59,198 bases of DNA from a virus. The stretch covers positions 1 through 59,198 of IMG/VR virus record IMGVR_UViG_3300028854_000024, one strand, 5' to 3'. Position 1 is the stretch's first letter; each line of letters starts with the position of its first letter. The position numbers and the translations under genes were made by a program. Of this stretch, positions 40,390-50,100 are shown piece after piece. Under the pieces are notes generated by a model. The model did not search any database, was not told the origin of the DNA, and worked only from the letters and a program-made list of their open reading frames with translations.

Positions 40390-43088
40390 TGGGATTTCGT
40401 GAAGCTATCGCCGGTTGGAGACAAGGACTGAATGGGAAGTCTCTCGACCAACAGGTTACTGAAAAAGTGAATGCCGAGCTAACTCAGCGTTCTAGCGAAT
40501 TGGGTGGTCTCGCGCCGAGTGCAATATCTCCTCGTTCTATGTTGTTCGATCCTTTGTCTTTGATTGGTCAAACCCAGTATAAAGAAAGATATTCCAGCTT
40601 AACGTATGATGTTTTGGCTGCTATGTCGGAAAAGACAGAGCAGGTTAACGCCATAATAAATACTCGTATAGCGCAAATTTGTAGCTTCGCTCAACCTGCG
40701 AGATGGAAAAAGAATTCACTCGGATTCCAAATTCGTTTTAAAGATGCTAACAGGAAACCAACCAAGGAAGAAAGAGGACGTCTCGATCTGCTAGAAGATA
40801 TTTTTTACCAAACTGGTTATACAGATAGATATCGTTCTGGCGAAAGACGTCCCAATTTCGCTGAGTTTTTGAAGCGTTTTGTTCGTGATTCACTTATTTA
40901 CGACCAAGCATGTCATCCGGCTAATACTAGGATTGAAATGTTTGGAGCGTTTATAAACATCCAAGACGTTAAGGTCGGCCATCAAGTTTTTTCCCATAAT
41001 GGAGAATTAGCTAAGGTAGAACAAATTTATTCTCGCAAATATTCTGGGAATCTTTACTCTATAAAATCTAGAGGTCAGAAGATTACGGCTACAGAAGGTC
41101 ACCCTCTTCTTGTTCTTAAAGATAAGTGGGCTTATCTTGGAACTCGTCGTAAGCCATTCGTCTCAGAATGGTTAGAGGCTAAGAATATTTCTTCAGGAAT
41201 GTATTTAACCTACCCCCGCATAAAACTGCCTGAATCAGATGTTGAAGCTGTATTTGGAGATAAAACTCATCATATTGATAGTGAATTTGGGAGATTCTTA
41301 GGTCTCTACGTGGCGGAAGGGAATCAACAAAATGGAAGTGTGAGGTTGACTTTTCATTCTGATGAAACAGAATTGGCTGATTTTACTCTAAAATTTGCTG
41401 AAAAAATAGGATTAAAATCTCACGTCGATCCAGTTGAAGGAAGAAACGCCATAACCGTATTTATTAATTCTAACGGTAGCGGTTTTGGAGATTGGTTAGA
41501 AGACTTATGCGGAAAAGGTTCAGAAAACAAGATGGTTCCTTTATCCATACTGCTGTCTTCTAGAAAAGTTAGAAGGGCTTTTATTGGCGGCTATTTAAGC
41601 GGGGATGGTACGATATATAAAACAAAAGCTAAGATAAACACAACATCCAGACAATTGTTTGTTGGCTTACGTCATCTACTTAGCGCCGAGGGAATATATT
41701 TAGCAGAATCTGAACTGAAGGTTAATAGATATGGTGTTCCGTGTTTAGACCAGTACAGAGGAAATATTAGTGGTAAAGAATATAGAGAATTGGCTAGAGA
41801 AAACGGATTAGAAGTTGCCGAACCAACCAAAGAACGCTCGGCCTATTTGGTAGACGACGAATATTTCTATATTCGAGTAAATGAAGTTAAATGTTCGCAA
41901 GTTGAAGATTTGGACGTTTACAACTTTGAAGTTGAGAAAACTCATAGTTATTTAGCTAATGGATGTATCAGCCATAACTGTTTTGAAATCGTCCCTGCCA
42001 AGAATGGAAAACCGTGTGAGTTCTGGGCTGTAGACGCATCTACAATTCGCGTAGCTCAACCTCGTATGCAGAGCGTGGAAGGTTTGGATGATGGTAGAGA
42101 CCTCATCAAATACGTGCAGATTTACAACAATGTTGTTCGTCATACCTATACGTACCGCGAATTGGCGTTCTGCATTAGAAATGTTCGCAACTCCATCAAG
42201 TTGAATGGTTATGGATATAGTGAACTAGAGATGCTTATCAATATGGTTACGAGCATCCTATTTGCCCAAGAATATAATCGCAGGTTCTTCTCGAATGGAA
42301 GTATGATTAACGGACTCTTAAACATAAAAGGTGCCAATGTTCCACAAGAGATGCTTGAATCTTTTCGTAGACAGTGGCACGCTCTCGCTTCAAATGTTAC
42401 GAACGCACATAAAATCCCTGTTTTGACAAGCAAGGATGGCATCGAGTTTATCAACCTACATTCCAATAATAGGGATATGGAGTACAATTCTTGGATTGAA
42501 TACCTCGTAAAGATGGTTACAGCTGTTTATTTGATTGATCCAGCCGAAATCAACTTTGATTATCGCGGTGCATCTGAGTCTGCTCCATTGTTTGAAACAT
42601 CTCCTGAGGCGAAATTAAAACATTCTAGGGATAAAGGATTACGAAACCTTCTCAACTTCATAGAAGAACAGATGAATTACCACATCCTCCATCAAATTGA
42701 CAGAAATTTGTATTTTGAATTCACTGGCATTGATATGAAAGATGAGCAGGAGATGGTTAATATCAGAGCGTCTGAAGTACAAGCTTATAAGACTTTAGAT
42801 GAGACTCGTGAGGAGGCTGGATTAGAACCGTACGATGACGAAGAAATTGGGAACCTAATACTTAACCCTGTTGTGGTTAACTACAAACTACAGCAACAAG
42901 CGCAGCAACAACAAGCCCAACAAATGGAAGCTCAAGCTGGACAAGGTGGGGAACAAGGACAGCCAGACCCCAATAACCCCGGAGACCCGAACGAGTTTGT
43001 ACAAGGTGGAGCTTCGTCTCATCCAAGCCTCCAAGTTGGTAAGGCTCCAGAAGGGCAACCACCAGCTAGGCAAGGAAAAGCAAAATGA
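40389..43088 (+). CDS. Portal protein interrupted by an intein
   Basis: The full reading has 899 residues. After removal of a 356-residue intein (residues 175-530) the portal has 543 residues. Portal features are in the flanks: VNAIINTRIAQICSFA in the N-part, and RRFFSNGSMINGLLNI, DPAEINFDYRGASES and LEEQMNYH-like helices in the C-part. The C-terminus is Gln/Pro-rich. The portal forms the ring through which DNA enters and leaves. The gene follows the 1271-residue protein with one shared base and precedes a small zinc protein with a four-base overlap. Confidence 0.9.
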   Translation: MGFREAIAGWRQGLNGKSLDQQVTEKVNAELTQRSSELGGLAPSAISPRSMLFDPLSLIGQTQYKERYSSLTYDVLAAMSEKTEQVNAIINTRIAQICSFAQPARWKKNSLGFQIRFKDANRKPTKEERGRLDLLEDIFYQTGYTDRYRSGERRPNFAEFLKRFVRDSLIYDQACHPANTRIEMFGAFINIQDVKVGHQVFSHNGELAKVEQIYSRKYSGNLYSIKSRGQKITATEGHPLLVLKDKWAYLGTRRKPFVSEWLEAKNISSGMYLTYPRIKLPESDVEAVFGDKTHHIDSEFGRFLGLYVAEGNQQNGSVRLTFHSDETELADFTLKFAEKIGLKSHVDPVEGRNAITVFINSNGSGFGDWLEDLCGKGSENKMVPLSILLSSRKVRRAFIGGYLSGDGTIYKTKAKINTTSRQLFVGLRHLLSAEGIYLAESELKVNRYGVPCLDQYRGNISGKEYRELARENGLEVAEPTKERSAYLVDDEYFYIRVNEVKCSQVEDLDVYNFEVEKTHSYLANGCISHNCFEIVPAKNGKPCEFWAVDASTIRVAQPRMQSVEGLDDGRDLIKYVQIYNNVVRHTYTYRELAFCIRNVRNSIKLNGYGYSELEMLINMVTSILFAQEYNRRFFSNGSMINGLLNIKGANVPQEMLESFRRQWHALASNVTNAHKIPVLTSKDGIEFINLHSNNRDMEYNSWIEYLVKMVTAVYLIDPAEINFDYRGASESAPLFETSPEAKLKHSRDKGLRNLLNFIEEQMNYHILHQIDRNLYFEFTGIDMKDEQEMVNIRASEVQAYKTLDETREEAGLEPYDDEEIGNLILNPVVVNYKLQQQAQQQQAQQMEAQAGQGGEQGQPDPNNPGDPNEFVQGGASSHPSLQVGKAPEGQPPARQGKAK
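40911..41978 (+). other. Intein with LAGLIDADG endonuclease in the portal gene
   Basis: The element starts at Cys175 (CHPANTRIEMF, block A), has block B TATEGHPLLVL, two LAGLIDADG helices FLGLYVAEGN and FIGGYLSGDGT, block F VYNFEVEKTHSYLANG and ends SHN before Cys531 (block G). All splicing residues are present: Cys1, block B His, terminal His-Asn and +1 Cys. It should splice itself out and may also spread as a homing element. Confidence 0.93.
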
Positions 43089-43261
43089 GTGTGAAGATAA
43101 AGAACTTGTATGAAAAGAAATTAGTAGTTAGGACATGCAATATATGTGGTAAAAAAAGAGAGATGAATAAGGATGAGAGGTTTTGTTCTCCGATATGTAG
43201 ACAACAGGCGACTGATATGTCCAAATTTGGACATGAATATCGTGTGTCTATTAGAAAGTAA
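43085..43261 (+). CDS. Small zinc-finger protein, 58 residues
   Basis: A short reading linked to the portal stop by ATGA. It is basic and has CNICGKKREM and FCSPICRQQ, a CxxC...CxxxC pattern as in MYM- or treble-clef fingers. The coupled start and the clear motif support it as a real gene. Confidence 0.6.
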   Translation: MSVKIKNLYEKKLVVRTCNICGKKREMNKDERFCSPICRQQATDMSKFGHEYRVSIRK

Positions 43262-43353
43262 TCCGTCTGTATATTCCTAGACATATAGCTAAAAATAGAT
43301 TTAAATATAGGTTGGGCTGTGTTCTGTTCGATTGACGGATTGTGGGGAAGAAA

Positions 43354-46300
43354 ATGTCAAAATTTGAAGTGATGACGTTGGACGAAATCCATTATAACTT
43401 TCTTAGAAACACTAAAAGTGTCAAAAAATCAGATTTGGAATCATCTCATCCTTATAATTCGTCATCCACAACTCCTAAAGAGATTCCCGTAGCTCCTAAA
43501 GAGATTCTTACAGTTCCACATACTTTAGCTCAATCATCGCCACCAGATGGTGGGCCACAAGAACAGTACGGATTCACACCGGAAAAATTCACAGTCAATA
43601 CACCGGCTAAAAAGAAAGTAAAGGCTCCTAAATTATTTTCGAAGTACGCACCTAACAGGCAAAAAGTCCCTGCGGATTGGGACCATTCAGTACCACCGAA
43701 GATTGAATCAGCTCCTGTTCCTGAGCCTTCTGAAAAGGATGAGGCACACATGGGACTCAAAGACCTGCTTCCAAGAGTACATAAGCAAAGATATTTAGAA
43801 CATCACCATTTTCATAAACTTCCTGATCACGAAAAAGAAGAGCATGTGTCTGAATCAGCCAACCCATTCAAACACTTCAACGAAAAGGAAAATAAAGTCC
43901 TTAGAAGAGATTTGAACAAAATTGTATTTGCAAGAGTGAAACAACTCCCCGCAATAAAAAAACTCATGAATACAGAAGGTTCTGGATTTACATTAGAGCA
44001 CGAAATTCCGGAAGTTGTCGAAAAAATTATTCAAGAGATGGGTCCAAGTCTGCAACTCAATGAGAAGGGTGAAAAAGCCAAAGAAGAAGGGAAACTAGAA
44101 AGTACTCCATATACGCATGAATATCACAAGGGATATGATTGGAATACTCGTGAAAGTGTGATACCAGACTTTCAGATGATTGATACTTGGGCTAATCGTG
44201 TTTTGCTGGAAAAAAGGAAGTTTGGTGAGCTAACAGGCCATAAAGAATATGAAAAGCAATCTGTGAAAGCAAGATCAGTCAAGAGTGCAAAAGAGGAGCT
44301 TGATGTTCACAAATTGGCTGTTGGAATTGGAGGTGTGCTCGACGATCCGATTAAAAACCAGGACGGTAGCTACACTTATTCTATTTCCGATCACAGTGGT
44401 AATAAAATAGCTGAAGCTCCAACAATGAAAGACCTCAGGGATAAAATTGAGAGCGTGGGTGGTCTGAAACAAGCCGGTGTACAGAAGGAAGGTGTTTATG
44501 AGGTTCCAGACCTAAATAACGTAACAACGATGCAGAATATGAAGGACGTTGCTACTGGAATTGGAGCAGTCTTTAACCAGCTTGTTCAAAACCAGAATGG
44601 TGGCTATACTTATTCTATTTCTGATCACAGTGGTAATAAGATAGCTGAAGCTCCAACCATGATTGGACTTAGAGAACAACTAGTAAATATGGGTAAATTA
44701 AAGGAGATTTCTCAGAATCCGTACGATCAATACGATGTTGCGCATGGAGAATTATTAGGACATACGAAGAAGGCGGATGAACTTGGGTCGAAGTTTGAAG
44801 CGTTGAAACACGACATCTCTCGTCTCACACCTGAAGACATTGATGGAGAAATTCAGAAACATAAGGCTAACGCTCAGCAAAATGGAAGCGATGTTTACGA
44901 TATAGTTGAAACGCTAGATAAAGCAACAGACCTTACAAAAAGTCAGAAAGATGTAATTAGATACATCCTCCAAAGACTAACGGTAGCTGTAGATGGAATC
45001 GAAGACCAAGACCAAGACGAAACGGAACATAATTTAAATCTTGCTGAAAAGCGCATTACATCGTTAGTGCTTCCGGAGAAGTATAACGATGTTCTGACAG
45101 AATTGAAAATTAAAACATACAAGATGTCTAAAGATATAAAATCCATGCAAGAACTGGCAGACCCAAAGCTCGACTTGAAGTTGGATGACCTTTTCGACCA
45201 AAAAGATGCAATAGAGGCAGAACTTAACCCATCTTTGGATAATGTTAAGCAGATTCAAGACAAATTGAAAAAGCTTGAGAGTGGACTTCCTGGGATTGGC
45301 AAATATAAGGAATTAAAAGACGAAATATCAAAAAAAGAAGAAAAACTCGCAGAATTAGCTGCTCAACAAAAAGGAATCAAAACGGTTAGCACCGATCACA
45401 AGACAGATGACGGTGAAAATTTAGATGTATCAGATTTACAGCAGTCTAAAGATTACAATAAAGATGATGAATATGAAAATAGTGATGAAACACAAAATAG
45501 TCTTGAGGATGAAACACCAGAATCTGGTGAAGAAGCGTTAAGTTTCGATGATGGTCTACAAGAAAAAGATCAAGACATTGGGGATCATTGGAAAGAAGAC
45601 CAGGTGTTGGATGGAATATATAATAAGAATCATCAAGACTACCAACCACCTAACGCCGCAGCAATGCAAAAGCTTGTTCAAAAAGGATCGTTCTCTACGT
45701 TGTTTGGTTCAGACGGGAATCCCAATGGATTAGTCCATGTAGCCAACGATAGGATGATTAAATACGTAGAAGATGGCGATTTTACAAACCGTTTAGAAGA
45801 ACTTATAAAACAATTTTCGAAGAAAAACGGAGCCAATCACGATGATATACCTAAGTGGTTACACGCTGCAAAAACTGGAGCTAAAGGAGATACTGCACAG
45901 CGTAAATGGAAATTTATTGTAGGTTTGGTTGAACCGTCGCAAGAACAGATTAAAGAAGAAATGAAAAACGGCGCAACAGAGGAAGAGGCGAGCAAAAATG
46001 TTGCACGAATGAATGCGAATAAAGTTGTTATAACCGCTCTTCAATTCAGCAAATATCACGTAAATCCTCAGACTCGTGAAGATGTGCTATCTAGAGAAGA
46101 GGAATTTGAAGAACTTAATTCTTTGATCCGTAGAAAGAAGCCAAAAATTAACAAAAAAAACGACGTAGATGAAGAGACGCTTGACCAAAACGCAAAGAAG
46201 GTTCTTGGAGAAGCAGATGGTTTCGATCCGCTGAAAGCACTTGGAGATGCACTTGTTGACGACAATCCATATGTATCTCATGAAGATAGAAAAATGTTCG

Positions 46301-46728
46301 ACTTCATTGCCGACTCGAATAGACATTACGGTGGAGGTGGAAGTTTGGCCGGGCCGGGTACATTAAGACGTAAGGGTGAAAGAAAGATTGATTTTATGCA
46401 CGGTCTTTTTTATCACACACCTCCAGATTCTATTGATTGGAATAGCCATATTGGCGGTGATATAGAGACAGAAGAAGCGGCCAAACAAGCATGGCGGAAA
46501 AAAGTTAAACAATGGTATCATGAAAAACAAAAAGCAGTTGGAGTTGAAGAACCAGAGCCGCTCATATTCGACGAAGAATCGAATCCTGAGGAAACCGATC
46601 CTAAAGAATTAACTCCAGCTGAACAAATTGCTAAACTTGAAAAAGAGCAAGAAGATGATATGGGATATAAATCGTTTGTGTTTATAGACAAAAAAAATGA
46701 AGGTGTGAAGTTTATATTTAAGGGGTAA
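43354..46728 (+). CDS. Giant head-module protein, 1124 residues
   Basis: Not recognised. The first 140 residues are Pro-rich linker. Two tandem copies of an 80-residue unit follow (about residues 315-450), each with a GIGGV/GIGAV start and a YTYSISDHSGNKIAEAPTM core. From about 480 the protein is highly charged and helical, likely coiled coil, and near the end has GGGSLAGPGTLRRKGERKIDF. The C-terminal fold is unclear. ATG 43354 is used because of GGGGAAG upstream. It may be a virion-carried or MuF-like polyprotein. Confidence 0.6.
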   Translation: MSKFEVMTLDEIHYNFLRNTKSVKKSDLESSHPYNSSSTTPKEIPVAPKEILTVPHTLAQSSPPDGGPQEQYGFTPEKFTVNTPAKKKVKAPKLFSKYAPNRQKVPADWDHSVPPKIESAPVPEPSEKDEAHMGLKDLLPRVHKQRYLEHHHFHKLPDHEKEEHVSESANPFKHFNEKENKVLRRDLNKIVFARVKQLPAIKKLMNTEGSGFTLEHEIPEVVEKIIQEMGPSLQLNEKGEKAKEEGKLESTPYTHEYHKGYDWNTRESVIPDFQMIDTWANRVLLEKRKFGELTGHKEYEKQSVKARSVKSAKEELDVHKLAVGIGGVLDDPIKNQDGSYTYSISDHSGNKIAEAPTMKDLRDKIESVGGLKQAGVQKEGVYEVPDLNNVTTMQNMKDVATGIGAVFNQLVQNQNGGYTYSISDHSGNKIAEAPTMIGLREQLVNMGKLKEISQNPYDQYDVAHGELLGHTKKADELGSKFEALKHDISRLTPEDIDGEIQKHKANAQQNGSDVYDIVETLDKATDLTKSQKDVIRYILQRLTVAVDGIEDQDQDETEHNLNLAEKRITSLVLPEKYNDVLTELKIKTYKMSKDIKSMQELADPKLDLKLDDLFDQKDAIEAELNPSLDNVKQIQDKLKKLESGLPGIGKYKELKDEISKKEEKLAELAAQQKGIKTVSTDHKTDDGENLDVSDLQQSKDYNKDDEYENSDETQNSLEDETPESGEEALSFDDGLQEKDQDIGDHWKEDQVLDGIYNKNHQDYQPPNAAAMQKLVQKGSFSTLFGSDGNPNGLVHVANDRMIKYVEDGDFTNRLEELIKQFSKKNGANHDDIPKWLHAAKTGAKGDTAQRKWKFIVGLVEPSQEQIKEEMKNGATEEEASKNVARMNANKVVITALQFSKYHVNPQTREDVLSREEEFEELNSLIRRKKPKINKKNDVDEETLDQNAKKVLGEADGFDPLKALGDALVDDNPYVSHEDRKMFDFIADSNRHYGGGGSLAGPGTLRRKGERKIDFMHGLFYHTPPDSIDWNSHIGGDIETEEAAKQAWRKKVKQWYHEKQKAVGVEEPEPLIFDEESNPEETDPKELTPAEQIAKLEKEQEDDMGYKSFVFIDKKNEGVKFIFKG
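44280..44690 (+). repeat. Tandem duplication inside the 43354 gene
   Basis: Two segments centred on 44365-44430 and 44605-44670 are nearly identical for about 60 bases, differing mostly at third codon positions, and encode the same SDHSGNKIAEAPTM core. This points to an intragenic duplication kept by selection on the protein. Confidence 0.75.
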
Positions 46729-46732
46729 ATAT

Positions 46733-47149
46733 ATGATACATGGTATACATATTGCAGGGTTAGTTGGTATAAAAGGGTTTACCCCCGATTATCAACACGA
46801 GCATCCGTTAAAATTTCACACCTTGCTAACCCAACACATCCAAGATAATTATAAAGGCAAGAAAGGCGATAAATACATGTCGTTTTTGCGGTCTGCCGTT
46901 AACGCCGTTAATCATCATATGCTCTTGAACAAACTGGATGTAAGCCATGGCGAAGACGGAGAAAAAAACAATCCTGAAGCCTTTAAACGGGAATTCGAGA
47001 AACTGGCAAAGAACGACCATCATTTGGATGTGAAGGATGGAAAAATAGAATACAAGGATGATTGCCAACCACACCTTGTAAACACACTATACGAACAATT
47101 ATGGCTTAAAGCCAACGAGAGGGTGGGTGCAGTTCCACGCACCTCGTAA
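46733..47149 (+). CDS. Hypothetical protein, 138 residues
   Basis: Not recognised. It is rich in His, Lys and Asn and mainly helical (KYMSFLRSAVNAVNHHMLLN). An AAGGGG site lies seven bases before the ATG. It sits between two giant head-module genes and may assist them. Confidence 0.55.
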   Translation: MIHGIHIAGLVGIKGFTPDYQHEHPLKFHTLLTQHIQDNYKGKKGDKYMSFLRSAVNAVNHHMLLNKLDVSHGEDGEKNNPEAFKREFEKLAKNDHHLDVKDGKIEYKDDCQPHLVNTLYEQLWLKANERVGAVPRTS

Positions 47150-47155
47150 TGTCTA

Positions 47156-50100
47156 ATGATAAAATCCAACCAATTCGACATTTACAGTCCAAACGAGATT
47201 AAGGAAATGGATAAAGCGACCCTGCACGATACACCTCTGGGGCAGGCGGCTTTCGTCGTCCTTCCGATGAAAAAGGCTTTCGTTCATTCGTATTACAAAA
47301 TTGTGAATGGCAAAATGGTTCACGTTGATTCGTACCACAACAAGGTGACCAAGAAGCCTGAAGAATTGACGGAACAGTATTACAAAGAAAACGGATTAAC
47401 ACCGGCTTCGACTGGACATCTTGGCATCCATCCGAAGGTTATGAAACCCGGCCAGCCATTATCTAGTGTTAACGAACACTACACATCGTATCAATACGGC
47501 GACCAAGTTTTTGTTCGTTATTCCCATATGCACGATCAACAATTCCTAGTTGGAGTTGTTGTTGGTATTCGAGACGACGTTAGTCACGCCGGACTACTCA
47601 TTAACGTGCAGCTACAGAACGGAAAAGTAGAGTCTTACAAACCCAAGAGTTTGATGCACATTCGCAAGGGTGATGCAGAGAATCGTCAAGACGAGAAAGA
47701 AGATCACAACACAGACGAAAAAGGCCAGCCAGTACACTACAAGCATTTGAACGACGTGCAGCTGGGACAGTTTTACGATCTTCAACACTTGTGGTTCAAA
47801 TTGCAGCGTACGAGTGAAATATTTGCATTTCAGAACAATAAAGATCAGTTCGTTAATGCAGATGGTACTTATCCGAAGAATAAGTCGGATATGACTAAGG
47901 AACAGAAAGCGCTATTAGAAAGCCTAAACCCCATAGCTGTCGTACCGTTCAAGTTGCTTGTGGAACAGGTTAGCGCTAGTGGATATAGTGATGGAACTCA
48001 TTATAAGGCGATGCAAAACCTTCTTAATGATTTGAAAACATTGAAGGAACAGGGAGCACCGGATGTTCCGTTCCCCAAGTACCACAAAAAGAAGTCGAAG
48101 AAAGAACCATTCATCATGCCGGAAGCATGGTATAAAAATAGCTTCCCACTTCAAACCACTGATGAAAAAATCGATGAAGATGAATTAGACAGCTTGATGG
48201 CTGAGATTAAGAAGGAAACTGGTTCTACACCTTCTGTACCTAAACCACAGAAGAATGTATGGGGAGCTGATCTTAACTATACAGAAGTTGCCAATGTTCA
48301 CGGTTCTGTTATTCACGATACAACCGACCAGATTTTTAAGTACCCGCAACCTGCCGTTCCAGCGCCAGCAGCGCAAATGGTTCCTCCACCACCGAAGGAT
48401 AAGCCAGCTGCGCCAAAGAAAACTGGACCATCATTTACAATCCCTGAAGACAAGATTAATCCTGAAGCAAAGAAAACACCGACGCCAGCGCCTGAATCTA
48501 TCGATGAAGACGACATTGCCAACCTGTTCTCCGACCCCAAAAAATTCAAGGTTATGGGAACTGCCGATAATTTTGGGTTTGGCGGTATTCATACAAAATA
48601 CATTCTCGACCCGGGCGATGGTCATCAATACCTGTTCAAGCCGTATCTGGCTGAAGAACCTCAACGTGCATGGGCTGATATCATCGCTTGTAAAGTTGCT
48701 CAAGCTACAGGCCTCCCCACAGCCGAATTTGGTTCGAAACCGATTACTGTTAAAATTCCATCCGGCTCAGGTGGTCATTATGCTGGTAGTAACGCTGTAG
48801 GTTCTGTACAGCGCGTTATGCCAAATGTTAAGCATAAAGATATTGGACACCTTATCAAGAAGGGTTGGGCAAGTGTACCGAAAGAAATTATTGAACGCTT
48901 TCAACAAGAACATGTAGTGGATTGGCTCCTCGGAAACAACGATGCTCACCAAGAGCAGTTTGTTGTTTTGAACGATGGCAAAATTATTGGTGTTGATAAG
49001 GGACAAGCTTTCAAGTTTTACAAACAAGATAAGCTTGATTTAACGTACGACCCAAACGTTAATCATAAAAAGTTAGCTCAGATTTACAACCTGATGTTAG
49101 AAGCTGCTAAAGCTGGTGATATCAAGCTGGATTGGGCACCTGTCCAGAACTTCATCGAACATAACATGAAGAATCTTACTCCGTTGGCATGGACTAAGAT
49201 GTTATTCCCGTACGCAGCTCATTCTGCAGCTTGGGGTAACAAACAGCATGATTTTGTTAACCTCGGTGTTCAGCGTAAAGAAGACCTGCTCAAGGATTTC
49301 AAAAAGCTATATGCATCGGCTGGTATTGCCACTGAATACGATGCCAAACACGGTTCTTATAGCCAAGCAGAACAAGAAGAACTTCCGGCATCCGAAACAC
49401 ACCAACCGGATGCATTCCAGAATATCGATGCTACATTCCATGCCCATGTTGTAGATGCAAAGGCAAGTGGTAAGGCGATCATGCTCGGCGGCGGCGACAT
49501 TGAAGATATGAACATGTTGTTCACTACCTATGATTGGAAAGACGGTAATAAGGGATTAACAGCATCTGGTAAGGTTCTCGCAGGTTCGGAAGCGAAAATA
49601 TTGGGTTGGTTCGACACGGTCGTAGACCAACAAGTTGAATACATACACCAGCTTGGACCGTTGCCTAAAGACACAGCTGGCGATATTGTAATTTCTGCAG
49701 CCAAAACAGTTAATAATCACTGTAAGAACGGTGGAAAGAACCCAGATGGGAATCCAAACGAAACCAAGATGAACGAATTCGCCAAAATGTTCCAAGGGCT
49801 CGATAAGTTCGACCCGAATGAACCGTTGCTTGATATTGGTGATTTGGCTATGAAGTTTCAGTCGACCAACATCAATAAAGACAACTTCAATAACCCTATC
49901 GCTCTTTCTCTAGACGTTGCCAACCATTATCACCAGATTGCAACACATGTAATGCAAGCAGTAAAGACCGGCGGTAAAACTGCTTCTAAGATGTACGGCA
50001 AGTGGGCAGGAAAAGACGGATATGATGTTAAGTCTACCAGTGTATCCAAAACCAATAAGCCTTGGGCTTCGTTCCCGAAGTTTGAATACGACCCTGCTAC

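Noticed and set aside
46353-46363. CCGGGTACATT promoter in the 43354 gene
   Set aside because: It codes for part of GPGTLRR deep inside a gene with no start downstream; other CCGGGTA matches at 17814, 51782 and 52262 are likewise inside genes.
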